A DNA stretch of 64,000 bases from Spirodela intermedia (taxonomy: Eukaryota > Streptophyta > Magnoliopsida > Alismatales > Araceae). Made by a program: the position numbers and the translations under genes. The stretch is taken from positions 5,643,272-5,707,271 of the forward strand of contig LR746272.1 of the NCBI GenBank assembly GCA_902729315.2. The letters are read 5' to 3'. The notes below the pieces were generated by a model, which was not told the origin of the DNA, did not search any database, and saw nothing but the letters and a program-made list of their open reading frames with translations. Within the stretch, counting starts at the first letter, position 1. Each line of letters starts with the position of its first letter. Below are positions 13,401 through 24,049 of this stretch, one piece after another.

Positions 13401-15633
13401 TTCACATTCTCCAGTGATCATGCTGCTTAATTCTTCCAATATTTTTCTAAAATACAGTCGCAGTATCCCTGGAGAGAAAGCAATATATAACCAATAAGAA
13501 CATATTTTTATTCCATGAACTCCATAGAATCTCCATCAAATAACGAAATGCAATAAAAGCACAGATGTCTTCCACAAGAAGATAGCGTGTATAGGGTCTG
13601 TAAATGTACTATGCGGACACAAAAAAATGCTGGGGTAAACCCAACAAAACCTAGTATCAATGCACCACAATTAAATTAGCCAGATATTAAATGAGTGCTC
13701 TGGACAGGGGTCATAGAGCTATTATTCATGTTCTGTGCCAAGAAAGAGGAAAACTCTTATAGGAAGTTAATAAAATAAGCAAAAATCAAAATTGAACAAA
13801 CATTAAACATGATACCTGATTTATTTTGCCAGTCTAGCTATGACGTTTTTACAATAAATCAGAGTTATTGAATATAGTAAAAATCAAGAGTTGAGAAACA
13901 AATGTTCTATTTTAGAACTTATCATCTCTCCTTATACACAGTCAGAAACGTGAATAATAGAAAAACCATACAGAACATCTTGATTTTTTGCACGATTGGA
14001 ATGTAATGCTTCAATAGACAGTTGGATCAGACTACAACTGACCGGATTCTTGCCATAGCAGCTGATGGGTTAAATTCAAGGTAAACTGTCTAAAGGCAAA
14101 CTTACTCAGAACTTTCACATAATTTTCTGAGCATTATAAATTACCCTTTTTCTAACCAATGCAGAGGAGATAACCCTTATTAGCGAAAACTTTCATGAAA
14201 GAAAACATATGACTAAATCAAAGAGGCCTTTTACATAGTGTCATTTTAGATTGTGTAAAGAATGAAATCTACTGTACGAGAAAGACATCCAAAATCGACA
14301 GGAAGCAGCAGAATAATAAAAGAGAAGGAAACCATAAGAACCACACACCAAGAAATGGCTGAGGAAGTGTCGAATGAAGTACTGAAGATACCATCAATTG
14401 GTGCCTGGGAAGAAGAGTGGATATATAGTCCTCCAATTCTGATGCAACATCACCTTCTGATAGTAAAGAATTAAGCAGAATTGACAATAATTTCTCCTGA
14501 TAAACTTTTTCCATGCATATCTCCTCCAGCGATGCAGTTAACATCTCCTCAGATCCTTCCTGAGACATCAGTGATATGACATTCTTTTACTGCCCACGAG
14601 TTTAAAACATCAAACAATAGAAACTTTGCCGAGAGTTTACATAACATGAAAATAAAATAAAATTGCAATCTACGTTTGAAAGTTGTCAACTGACACACTT
14701 GGATAAATTTAAACTAGAGGAGGCAAACACTTCCAGATGAATCATGGCAATGCCGAATATCAGGAAAGATGGAAAAAAAGAGCAGAACAGTACTCTTCAT
14801 CAGGAACGTACGAAGGAAAGCTAAGGCTATAACTCAAATATTGGTGATAAAATCTGTACCCAGAAAAAAGAGATTGCAGAGGTCCTTCATCTTCACAAGC
14901 ACTAAAGCCTATTCTTTTAACATCACTGGACCCATATGAGATAAACTGCAATTGCAGAATAAATCTTCTCCTGCTTAGAGAAATAAACAAACAATGCGTC
15001 CCACCAAAAGACAGCTAAAACTACAGTCTGTTCTCCAAGAGATGCAAAGTATTTCTGAGGCAGCAAGTGCTCCCAGTTGAGGATCTCGAGGAGCAGATCA
15101 GAAGTAATTACAAGGGTGTCCCAAAGAGGATATGACCGCCTTACGGGGAATACCTTCTATAATTCTCAAGATCATTATAGCATGCTTCACAATATAAATA
15201 CACACATATCCAGAGGGACGCATGTGACTCTGGGTGATGGAATTAGAATTCCATGACAGAGGCATAGTTAAGGAGGCTGTACGATGAAAGCAGTAGATTC
15301 CACACGCTGAATGAACTCACCGTTGATGCGGCCGTTTTATCAGAGGATGGATTGAAACTCTTCCAAAACTTTGAAACTGCGTTCTTCCGGAACGACTCCT
15401 ACGACAAAGGAAACATAGTCATACCGTTTCAAACATAAGTATAAAGCTCCAATTTGGACATAAAGAAAACGAGACGGAACTTCGCTGGGGCAATCGAACA
15501 AACAAACTACGCGCGTTTCTTCTGCGCATTCTTCCCGTCAGATGCCACAGTTAATGGAGGTAACCATATGGATACGGAAGTCACAACCTCTTTTCCTTTG
15601 CAGTATACACCTTGGAACACCAAGCGCGATGGG

Positions 15634-15677
<44 letters not shown>

Positions 15678-15893
15678 CTCGAGGGCTTGGAGGAAGTGGT
15701 CTCCCACGAGTCGGGTGAGGCCATAGTGGCTGAGGGCGCGGACGGAGGCGGCGTATTCGTCGGAGTCGGCGGCGACAGAAAGATCCCCTGAGAGGAAGGA
15801 GTCGGTTCCGGTGCAGAAGCATTCCCAGCTCTCGATGATCTGTTGAAGGTTGCCCTCTGTCAGGGCGTCCAACGCCTCAAGGTCCGCGTCCAT
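7484..15893 (-). CDS. APC2: APC2, anaphase-promoting complex/cyclosome subunit 2 (cullin-like), complete, 16 exons
   Basis: Exons in transcript order (complement): 15678-15893, 15321-15398, 14349-14559, 13173-13468, 13006-13077, 11672-11913, 10830-11246, 10485-10686, 10219-10333, 10043-10125, 9742-9861, 9496-9584, 9342-9423, 8559-8750, 7702-7770, 7484-7606. Together they give 2607 nt and 868 aa, close to Arabidopsis APC2 (about 865). Every junction keeps frame. Residues 1-370 form the N-terminal cullin-repeat part (IIESWECFC, SFRKNAVSKFWKSF). The cullin homology region starts near 385 (TGQHSKLVDSFISSLRFRLL, GASTNDILHQYVSTIKALR, VGEPIREYLRRRKDTIKCIV, QLVNEHRIMLADKLLNK, PRKLLWRKNLG). The C-terminal APC2 winged-helix domain is at about 790-868 (QLRKEMTIYEKFIVGMLTNF, YDKSVQQLQSFLEGLI, EEKLEMRDGMYVLKR). 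APC2 binds the RING subunit APC11 and forms the catalytic core of the cell-cycle ubiquitin ligase. The ATG at 15893 is chosen because it gives the family-typical start. Confidence 0.95.
7867..7890. repeat. (AT)n microsatellite in APC2 intron
   Basis: About 12 uninterrupted AT units lie inside the 788 bp intron 7771-8558 of APC2. Confidence 0.9.
8751..9341 (-). other. GC-AG intron in APC2
   Basis: On the minus strand the exon ends GTTAGCAAG and the intron starts GCAAGTC, the textbook AG|GCAAGT form of a GC donor. The acceptor is GTGCTCAG before GGAATTCTT. The join reads FWVSK-GILVES as in APC2 of other plants. A nearby GTGAGT seven bases downstream would shift the frame. Confidence 0.85.
12496..12727. 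repeat. Tandem duplication, about 115 bp x 2, in APC2 intron
   Basis: The block from 12496 (CATGACAAATGAACTTCCC) recurs from 12611 (CATGACAAATGAACTCCCC) with few differences. Both copies contain CACAACAACAAATTGC and GAGATCCAAGATGC. It lies inside intron 11914-13005. Confidence 0.9.
15638..15675. repeat. (GA)n/(CT)n microsatellite at the APC2 intron 1 donor
   Basis: About 18 GA units on the + strand. On the APC2 strand the intron begins GTT and then runs straight into the CT tract, so the repeat starts only three bases inside the 5' splice site at 15677. Confidence 0.9.
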
Positions 15894-16501
15894 TCCCCTA
15901 TAAGAACGCCGGCACTGCGAACGAGAAAGCAGACTCCGCTGAGATTGAGAGAGCCCGCTAGATGGGTATACACAGGAGAGTGGGCCGGAGGGAGGAAAGC
16001 GCGGGCACTAGAACGGGCGCGCGCGATTTTCCGCACGTGCCACTACCCGTGCCAAATGTAAGCCACCATCGCTGAGTGGAGGATCTAAACGTACGAACAG
16101 TCCAAGGTGGGGTCCGCCTTGGTCCCACGCTCCCACCCAGCGAGCGCGCTCCAAGATTGTCGGAGCGACGGATCCACTGAACCCCCATCCTTTCTGCTGC
16201 GGTCTTCCCTTCCCCTACCCGCCTGGTGATCTCGGAAGGGTTTCCGACGATCCTTGACGAGGAAGAGCGAAGGTGTCCCCAGTCTCGGCGCCATTCAAAC
16301 CCTACGCGGATTCCGATTCCCGCTTCGAATTGTTTTCATTCTCTCTCTTCCATATGGGAAGAAGAATGAAAAGTCCCACTTTTATTCGGTTCCTATGTTT
16401 GGACAGATTTTATTTGGAAGTCTGAACGTCTCTAGATTTCGAGCATTAGGGAAGCATTCGTCTAGTAAAGGGTGGGGGAGGGGGAGGAGGGTTGGGTCTT
16501 A
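15894..16501. promoter_or_regulatory. APC2 5' flank and probable promoter
   Basis: This stretch between the APC2 start codon and the copia LTR is GC-rich over 15900-16320 and becomes AT-rich and then G-rich towards 16490. It holds a palindromic G-box, CACGTG, at 16034-16039, about 140 bp upstream of the ATG. No clear TATA box is seen on the minus strand. No gene is seen here. Confidence 0.45.
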
Positions 16502-16799
16502 CACCAGCGGAAGGAAGAAATCATTAGGACAGAATGTCCCCTAGATGATAAATGATAGAAAGAAGTCTAATATGTAGTAATGGGCAATACGAGATTAATG
16601 TGGTCTAAAGAGTATAAGAAAACCTCGTCGACCACTAAATAAAGAAAATGAATAATATTTAATGTCAAGAGAAGAACAAGATATAGAAGTATATGGAGTT
16701 AATGAAGCATTGATACTAGCCACTAAATAGGAGTGGAGGAGAAGTTAGAATCCCATTTTCAGCCGCCTTAGCAAAAAGGTTTTTTGTGCCCTTAATTTG

Positions 16800-16862
<63 letters not shown>

Positions 16863-17000
16863 CCTCTTTTAATATCTGTATTATAAGGGGGTTGGACTGA
16901 TTTTGTACTTAAAACTAATCCTAAACAATGACATAAAGGTGAGATGAAGTTAGGATGGACCTCTCCTAACAAATAAGGGTTGACCGAGTCACCCTTACAA
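16502..17000 (-). repeat. Copia 3' LTR (left)
   Basis: It aligns along its length with 56997-57443. It differs mainly by a long (CT)n tract at 16802-16859, where the right copy has only TTTCTTTTTCTTTTTCC. Exact ends are uncertain by a few bases because the expected TG terminus is not preserved. Confidence 0.7.
16802..16859. repeat. (CT)n microsatellite inside copia LTR
   Basis: About 28 CT units. The homologous position of the other LTR (near 57285) has an irregular pyrimidine tract, so the repeat expanded after insertion. Confidence 0.9.
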
Positions 17001-17129
17001 ATCTCTACTTTGACTTAGTTAGCATGAACTTCTTCAAAACTTCATACTAAAAACTCCATAAACTCATGATTACAATAGAAAAATAAAGTCACATATCTTC
17101 TCCAAATAAGAGGTTAATTTCAAGTGTTG

Positions 17130-17645
17130 TAAACTCTAATCTAATTCAAACAATGTTGGAGCCATGAAGATAGAAGAAGTTTCATTAATATGTCAACTAA
17201 ATTATCTTTAGTACTAATCTTTTGAAAATTATATCATGGATGAAATGATACCTATCATCAATAGGCTTTGTCCTTTCATGATATATCTGATCTTTTGCTA
17301 AGTGAATAGTACTTTGATTATCACAATGGACAATGATCAAATCTTGACATAATTTAAATTCATAGAACAAACTTCTTAATCATATAGCTTCTTTTAACAC
17401 CTTTGTAAGTGTCATAAAGTCCACTTCTATAGTGGATAATATAAAAATAGACTATAAGAAAGTTTTTCAACTAACATCGCATCTACTAACTAAAAATATA
17501 TAATTAGTTAGTGACCTTTTCTTATCAAGATTTCTTACAAAATCTGAATTAGTGAATCCAATCAAAGTATCACTAGTTCTCCAAAATTGTAAGCATGTAT
17601 TAACAATACTCTAGAAGTACATAAAGACACACTTAACTACATGTT
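17130..17645 (-). pseudogene. Copia RNase H / pol C-terminal remnant
   Basis: The minus-strand translation gives family landmarks in order: GFTNSDFVRNLDKKRSLTNY, then STIEVDFMTLTKVLKEAIWL, VHCDNQSTIHLAKDQIYHER, TKPIDDRYHFIHDIIFK and a degraded KDNLVDIL motif. These match the RNase H end of copia polyproteins. The reading frame has several stops and shifts, so it is inactive. It is cut off at about 17645 by an unrelated insertion. Confidence 0.85.
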
Positions 17646-18139
17646 GATGTGCTTTACTTAGATTAGTGATGGAGGACCAAAGAAAAATATCAATACCAAA
17701 TATCACTGATTTTAAAATAATTAGGATTATAATTACTTGAGAAGAACCACACTTTCAAGGATTTATATAAAGTTTCAATCAGGGTGTTAGGATCACCAAT
17801 AAAAAGAACAAAGAGGCCTAGCCTATGGTTCACTCAATTCTTGTAAGGAGCAAGGATTTAAAAATAATGATCACTTCACAAAGAGAAATGAAATCAACCT
17901 ATCAACATACCTTGTCAAAGGAGATTCTAGAGTGATTTTCTTAATTCTAGTGGCTTGAGATCCATGAGCCCTGCTGAGGAATTTCTAATGAGTGATGATT
18001 CAAGAAAATGGGAGGTCTAGGTTGGGTAGCTGAGGTCCACAAAGTATTTGGATAATTAAAAAATATAAGAGAGGAAAAAAAAGGTTTAAGTGAGAAATAG
18101 AAAGAATAAGAGAATAAAATAATAATGAGAAGGGCGGAA

Positions 18140-18322
18140 TGAGAGGGCGTCGGCGGGAGAGAGAGAGAGAGAGAGAAAGGAATGAGGGGGTACATGGCAA
18201 CGGCGGGTGAGAAGGAGAGAGAGAAGATGAAGGGGTACGTGGCGACGGCGGGAGAGGAAGAGGGAGAGAGAAAATGAGGGGTACGTGGCGACGGCGGGAG
18301 AGAGAAGAAAGAGGGTTTCAGC

Positions 18323-18359
<37 letters not shown>

Positions 18360-18425
18360 ATAGGGAAACGTGGCGACGGCGGGAGAGAGAAGAACGAGGG
18401 TTTCGGCGGGAGAGAGAGATGAAGT
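18140..18425. repeat. Tandem purine-rich minisatellite with GA runs
   Basis: The motif GTACGTGGCGACGGCGGGAG recurs four to five times at irregular spacing of about 45-85 bp, separated by GAGAGA runs. One strand is almost entirely purine. The long Pro/Ser/Leu-rich open frames on the other strand are a by-product of the repeat. Confidence 0.75.
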
Positions 18426-18449
18426 GGCAGTGACGGGGTGGACGGCAAG

Positions 18450-18830
18450 GAGCTGGAGTGGCGGCGACGGGTGGACGGCGAGGAGGGGGGACGACGACAA
18501 TGGGGCAGACGGCGAGGAGGCGGGACGACGGTAATGGGGCGGTCGGCGAAGGAGGACGACAGCAATGGGGTGGACGGCGAGGAGGCGGGACGACGGTAAT
18601 GGGGCGGTCGGCGAAGGAGGACGACAGCAATGGGGTGGACGGCGAGGAGGCGGGACGACGGCAATGGGGCAGACAGCGAGGAGGCGGGACGATGGCGACA
18701 GGGTGGCTAGCATGAAGAGGAGTGGCGGTGATGGGGCGGATGACAAGAGACGAGACAATGACGATGGGGTGGCTGGCGTTAAAGGGAGTGGCGGCGACGG
18801 GGTGGCGAGGACGACGTGAAGAGGAAGAGA
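18450..18830. repeat. GC-rich minisatellite, about 32/65 bp units
   Basis: The unit GGCGAGGAGGCGGGACGACG followed by GTAATGGGGC repeats, with an alternating variant GGCGAAGGAGGACGACAGCA. A higher-order period of 65 bp is exact between 18571 and 18636. Towards 18830 the copies become degenerate. Confidence 0.85.
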
Positions 18831-19529
18831 AGGAGGTCCCCCTAATCCAAGAGGGCGAGAAGAAGAGGGGAAGCCCCTAATCCAAGAGGTGATGGCAAGA
18901 AATGAGGAACCCCCAGTCCAAGGGGCGAGATGGGGAAGAAGACGACCTTCTAATCTAAGAAGATAAGCTAAACCTTGATTAATTCTATAATTCACCGTCT
19001 CAAACACAACAGAGTCTTAGCATTTATAGAGGGGAAAGGAAGAGCGGTGGTTTTTCACGGAATGGAGAGAGAACGAGAGAGAAGGGGTGACAGAGACACC
19101 ATTTCCCAAGAGATGTCATATGGCGCGTCTTGGTTGAAACGACCCCTCTTTTTAAAGAGAGGAGGGACGTGAGGATGACATGGCATTCTCTCCCCATTCT
19201 TCTTATTCTTCTTGTTGGGCCACCTTTTGTGGATGGATCCTCTTGCTTGCTGGTAGGGAACCATTGGTCCTGAATTTAATATTCCATGTTGGATTTAATA
19301 GAGGATGATGATGCCAATTGACTTGGAGATGAACTTGTCTAGGTGGAAGAACCTTAATTCTGGCACTTCTTCTTGGAAGGGTTGACCTCAAAGGTTGAGC
19401 CTCTGATTAACTATCCTCTACTAACTTGAGTTGACTTTTATGAGTGGAAGATTCTTCATTAGATCTTGTGATCCCATCAATTAGCCATATAATGACTAGT
19501 GATATATCAAGAGATGTGTAAATTAGGTC

Positions 19530-20660
19530 ATACAATTGACAATTTTATAAATCATTTGACAATTTTAATGAAGAAATTATTTGACAATTTTATGAAATAA
19601 ATATAATTATCAAATTTATTCCGAAAGAATTCATATTGTGTTACAAATGCATTAAATCTCTTATATTACTGCCAAAGAGATTGCTCAAGGCCATATAGAA
19701 ATTTCTTTAGTAAACAAAAATGATTATCTTTTCCTTCAATAAGAAAACCTTATAGTTTCTACATAAAAAATTGTTCTTCAAGATTACTATACAGAAAGGC
19801 TGTTTTGACATCTAGCTATTCTAACTCTAAATTATATGATACAACTAGGGGTATTAGGATGCATATTGAGCTATGTTTAATAACAAGTGAAAAAGTATCA
19901 TTATAATTAATACCTTCTACTTGACTATAATCCTTTGTAAGTAATTGTGTCTTGTATCTAGTATCATCAACATGTGGAGTGCCTCCTTTTTTATTGAAGA
20001 CCTATTTATAACTAATGACTTTCTATCTTTTGGGAGCCTTAATCAACTCTCAAGTCTGATTTTTATGGAGAGATTCAATTTCTTCCTCCATAATAATTAG
20101 TCACTTGTCCACATCCCCACATGATACAACATCCAAAATTTGGAAGGCTTGTTAGAGTCTAATATCTCTTCTATAATGGTTAATGCATAAGCGACCATAT
20201 TGGCATAGTCATACCTCAATAGTTGTCTAATATCTTTCCTTGATCGATCTTGGGTAAGAGAGTAAGTCTAAGTTTATGGAGAGGTCTCCACAGGATGTGT
20301 GGTAGGCATTGTAGTTTGCTTTTCTAAGAATACATCATGTGAATCTGAAATTTCTAACTCCACCTATTTTGAAGCATTGCCTTTAAGATATATATTTTGG
20401 TTTAAATATCTTTTGTCTAGGATGTAAAAATACAGCCTAGTGAAAGGTAACATTCATGTCAATTAAAAGCTTAAGATTTTCAGGATTAAGAAGCCATAGC
20501 CTATAATTAAACTAAGGAAATTAAACTTTTGTGCCTTTGGTTCTAACTTTTTGTTAAGTTGGATAACTAAAAACTCTTAAATCTAAATAATTCGGAGGAT
20601 TATCTAACCAGATTTCTTTAAGAGTTTTAAAGTCTATGGTAGATGCAAGCAATCGACTTA
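19530..20660 (-). pseudogene. Copia integrase C-terminus and RT remnant
   Basis: The minus strand reads, in order, TLKEIWLDNPPNYLDLRVF (integrase C-terminal), the GGTPHVDDTRYKTQLLTKDY linker, SQVEGINYNDTFSLVIKHSS, LELEQLDVKTAFLYSNLEEQ (allowing decay), and LLKKFLYGLEQSLWQ. These are landmarks of copia reverse transcriptase. Stops and frameshifts are frequent. It ends on the right at 20660, where a G1 LTR begins, and on the left before the YVDD box. Confidence 0.85.
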
Positions 20661-20667
20661 TGATAAG

Positions 20668-22750
20668 TGATGGCGAACGGGACCCGTCTCCATCAACTCA
20701 GGAGACACCGGCAGTCCGAGTTCAGCCCGATCGACACACGAAGACGAAGGAGCCTGACTTTCGCTACACAACCTAGCCCTTTAAGATGACGACATTCCAC
20801 CTCCGCGACAACAACGAGCTCAACCTCACCCTTATCTTTCTTTGTATTTTCACGTTGACTTGTTGAGCCTTGTGTTTGTGTGTTAGCGGGCCAAATTCTA
20901 TGTGTGTGTGTTGTTGTTTGTGTCTCCCTTTCTTTAGGGTTTTATTGAGTCTCTCTTTTGAGGCCCAATTAAAACCCTAAGGGGGGGGACCTATGTTTCT
21001 TTCTTTTTGGGCCTCTTTTGGGGCTTATTTGGGTCTTCATTTGAGGCCCACTTAAGCACCGTAAGAGGGCCCTCCTCTTTCTCCTTTTAGGGGAGCTTAT
21101 TGGGTCTCTCTTTTAGAGGCCCAATAAGCCCCTTTTGTAACCTTTTGTGGCTTATGGGCTTGAGGGCCTCAAGTGGGCCCACCTCCCCTTAGCCCACTTG
21201 TGGGCCCCATATAAGGGGAGGTGAGATCCCCCCATCAAGAGAGCGCCGAATTTTGTGAGAAATTATCGTTTTGTGAGATACCTTCTTCGTGACCTAGGAT
21301 AGGGAGGGAAGGAGGGAGAGGAAGGCCATCGATACCTTGAGGACTTCGTTCATCGTGACGCTGCTGCCGGAGAAGTCCCGCTGCCGCCTAAGACCACTGC
21401 CGCCGCCGGACATCTTCGTTGCTGCCCGTGAGATCGCCGCCGTCACCGGACGAAACGGCCGCAGTTGCCGCTGCAGCTGCCGCCGCCTCTGCTGGAACCC
21501 CGTCACGCCGTCGTGACGAAAGGGGCTCGTTTCGCCTCCCTACGAGCCGTCGCCGAGCACTCCACCGGAGTCTCTCGACTCCTGGTTTGACTGCCACCTC
21601 TTCCTCCGGAACTCCACCATAAACTCGCCGGAGCCACCATCCGGCGCTCCGCCCAGTCGCTGGCCATTCGCCGACGAACGCCTACCTGCCGCTGACGTTG
21701 GGAGAGACCCTACTGCCGTGCCGACAAGCCAGATCCAATCCAAGCTCCTCACAGGCCCCCGCCGGAGTTTCCCGACGATCCGCCGCCGTCGCGCCGTTTC
21801 CAGTGCTGCCTAGACCAGGAGGGCTCAACCCTCCCTGGTATCGTCGGCCGGATCGCCTCCTTCTGCTGCTCCACTTCCCGGCACCACCAGAGAAGGCCGA
21901 TCCTTCCGGTGACGTTTGGGTTTCCACCCAACCGCTGACGCTCGGCATTCCCGCCGAAGCGCTGCTGACGCTCGGCATTCCCACCAAAGCGCCGCCGCCG
22001 CGCGCACCCCGCGTGCCCACCCGGCGCCGCCGCCCGCGTGCCCTAAGGCCGCCGCGCAGCTTGCCGCACGCGCCTGCTAGCATGCCCTTCAGCCCACCAG
22101 CGGGCCCACGCCCGCTAGCGTGCCCTTCGGCCCACCATCGGGCCCACGCCCGCTAGTGTGCCCTTTGGCCCACCAGTGGGCCCACGCCTGCGCTGACTGT
22201 GCCTCACCTTACGACGACGGCTTCTACGACTCTTGACCAGGACCGATTGTCGACGCTGAGCATCGCTCTTCACCGGACGTCTCTACCTTCATTGAATCTT
22301 CGCTCCGTCACGACCCGCCGGGCTACGCAGCCCTGAAGGTTAGCTCCGTACCCCTTTCTCTTAAGTTTAATTATCTCTCGAAGGGTTTTCTCGGCTCGTC
22401 TCCACCGCCATCAGGAGAATGTAGACAAGATAGGACGGTTATCAGATCGTGACTTCCGACGCTACGCCAGATTCGTCATCGTCGTGAGCTGCAGCCCTAG
22501 GCTACCTCACGACGCTGTTCCGCCGTTTGTCCAGACGTGGATCGAGAGGGCCTCACACTTACCATCGTTGAGTGTTTCCCCATGTTGTCTTGGGTTGATC
22601 ATGCATATTGGTACGCCTACCTGTACTTAGGTTACGTGGTCAGACCTAGAGTCTAGGGTCCATACATTCTGATCGGATTGGTCTGACTACCCATCCCGGG
22701 TCTTGAGTTTCATTGATCAGGTACAAGAGTTCTCGCCCTGTCTTACATCA
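20668..22750 (+). mobile_element. F3 solo LTR, copy 1 (2083 bp)
   Basis: It starts TGATGGCGAACGGGACC and ends CTGTCTTACATCA. It is flanked by a perfect 5 bp duplication, ATAAG, at 20663-20667 and 22751-22755. TG...CA ends plus a 5 bp duplication and no interior mark a solo LTR. It is GC-rich (21340-22260 especially). It has a TATA box (CATATAAGG at about 21208-21216) in + orientation, a telo-box AAACCCTAA at 20972-20980, and three 38 bp repeats near 22077-22190 (GCTAGCGTGCCCTTCGGCCC). Open frames in it show no domain I recognise. It is highly similar to copy 2. Confidence 0.9.
22077..22190. repeat. 38 bp x 3 tandem repeat inside F3 LTR
   Basis: Three consecutive units start GCTAGCATGCCC, GCTAGCGTGCCC and GCTAGTGTGCCC and share CCCACCA(G/T)CGGGCCCACGCC. 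The same array is present in copy 2 at about 38862-38985, so it is part of the family. Confidence 0.8.
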
Positions 22751-24049
22751 ATAAGTCTTCATTATCATGAGTTAATAATTAATAAATAATATAGTTTTAG
22801 CCTTAACTCATGATAAATAGACATATTTATGTTAAATATAGTCTTCATCAAGTTTTTTTTGAGTTTTACTCATTTCTATTAGAACATGTACAAAAGCAAA
22901 ATAACTTGTCGTAAAATATAAATAAATGTTGAAAGCACATAAATAAATAACAAAAATAGAAAATAAAGTATTGCCGAAGTTTAATCTGCCTCTTGGGCAA
23001 CTAGAGACATCAGTATGATGGCTTGGTTTCATTCGAATGTGTCACACCATGCTAGAAGTTGCAGAAGTATCGTCCAGAGGCACTACACCCTTTGTGAGAG
23101 AGATCTGTCGAAAAGAAGGGTCGACCATGCTTTCACCATTGTCTAGAGGGGAGAAGGGAAGAGCTGACTGCTTGTCGGAGGCCTTGAGTGTAGATAGGGG
23201 AGGAAGGAACAAGTTCACCAATCACTAGAGGTATTGATCGCGTGAAAGGAAGGATGAACGGATTACAGTATTTGCGATTGTTATCAAGATTTTAAAGATA
23301 ATCAATAATGCCTATTTTACTAGATAATAATAAATTATTATCTTTATATCTTTGCTGGTGATATGTGCGAGAACTTAAATTCTCGATATCATGGTACTTC
23401 ACGAGCTAGTGGATGAGGTGTGCTTGCTCACATGGTGCACTAAGCGATGCTAGATTAACTCGCCATGAATGTCTGCCGACTGAAAACTTAAGTCCCTAGT
23501 ACCATGGTGCCTCATTAGCTATCAAATCATCATTTAAGAGGGCTTAGCATTATATTGTGGTTGATGAGGAGGTCTAAACATATGATTAAGTCTAGGAAAT
23601 GATTGAGAATTTATGGCATGATTTTGAGAATTTGAAAAATATTTTGATTTTTCCAAAGAAGATTTGATTGACTCCTATGATCATGAAGTGCATGTGCATG
23701 CTCTTGATCTAAATTAGGACATTGAAATTCATAATTATCAGTCTTATCACATGATGAACATCTAGAATATGAATGTTGTGCAGGCTATGTAGGTTCTTTT
23801 TTATGCAGTAAATGATCATATAAAACATTCAACTTTTGATGAACCTTACTAACTTCATTTCTAATGTCTAATACATCATAAATTTATAACCTCAAACATT
23901 TCTTTTTTATTTTTACTATTGTTGTGATCATATAAAGCAAAAGATTTACATTCAACTGAATTCTCACTCAAATTTTCATATAATTTATAAATTCGTCCTC
24001 ATCTCTACTCATGAATGTGCCTCCACATGTTGCATCTATAGTATTCTTA

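Larger units (their letters stand above)
17650..19520. mobile_element. Unclassified insertion splitting copia pol
   Basis: This approximately 1.9 kb segment separates the RNase H remnant from the RT remnant of the copia element, replacing the region of the YVDD box. I could not recognise its family. It contains purine-rich and GGCGA-type tandem arrays (18140-18830). On the minus strand it has a good TATA box (CTCTATAAATGC, near 19020-19031), so it may be an LTR or other promoter-bearing element read leftwards. Its ends are approximate and no duplication was found. Confidence 0.45.
20661..22845 (+). mobile_element. G1 LTR 5' fragment (+), split by an F3 solo LTR
   Basis: TGATAAG at 20661 is the 5' terminus of the G1 LTR. 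It is interrupted after seven bases by the F3 solo LTR and resumes at 22751 (ATAAGTCTTCATTATCATGAG). It continues through the LTR's terminal hairpin to about 22845, where it is truncated. Confidence 0.8.

Noticed and set aside
14760-14990. Open frame with exon-like borders between APC2 exons 2 and 3
   Set aside because: Joining exon 15321-15398 directly to 14349-14559 keeps phase and matches the spacing in APC2 of other plants. Including this piece adds about 50 residues absent from the family, and it lacks a good in-phase donor.
17947-18664. Long Pro/Arg/Ser-rich open frames on the minus strand
   Set aside because: They are a direct translation of the purine-rich and GGCGA minisatellites. 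Frames are open on both strands, with no domain and no splice context.
18140-18830. Regularly spaced repeats considered as a CRISPR-like array
   Set aside because: Units are contiguous or separated by low-complexity GA, with no unique spacers, and the genome is a plant.
21682-22156. GC-rich frames of 130-150 aa on both strands in F3 copy 1 (and 38280-38942 in copy 2)
   Set aside because: The frame length is not conserved between the two copies and no domain is recognisable. High GC depletes stop codons.
23037-23228. Short frame with a protein-like start in G2 LTR
   Set aside because: It lies in LTR sequence repeated at 26050-26290 and 44350-44570, where the frame is not conserved.
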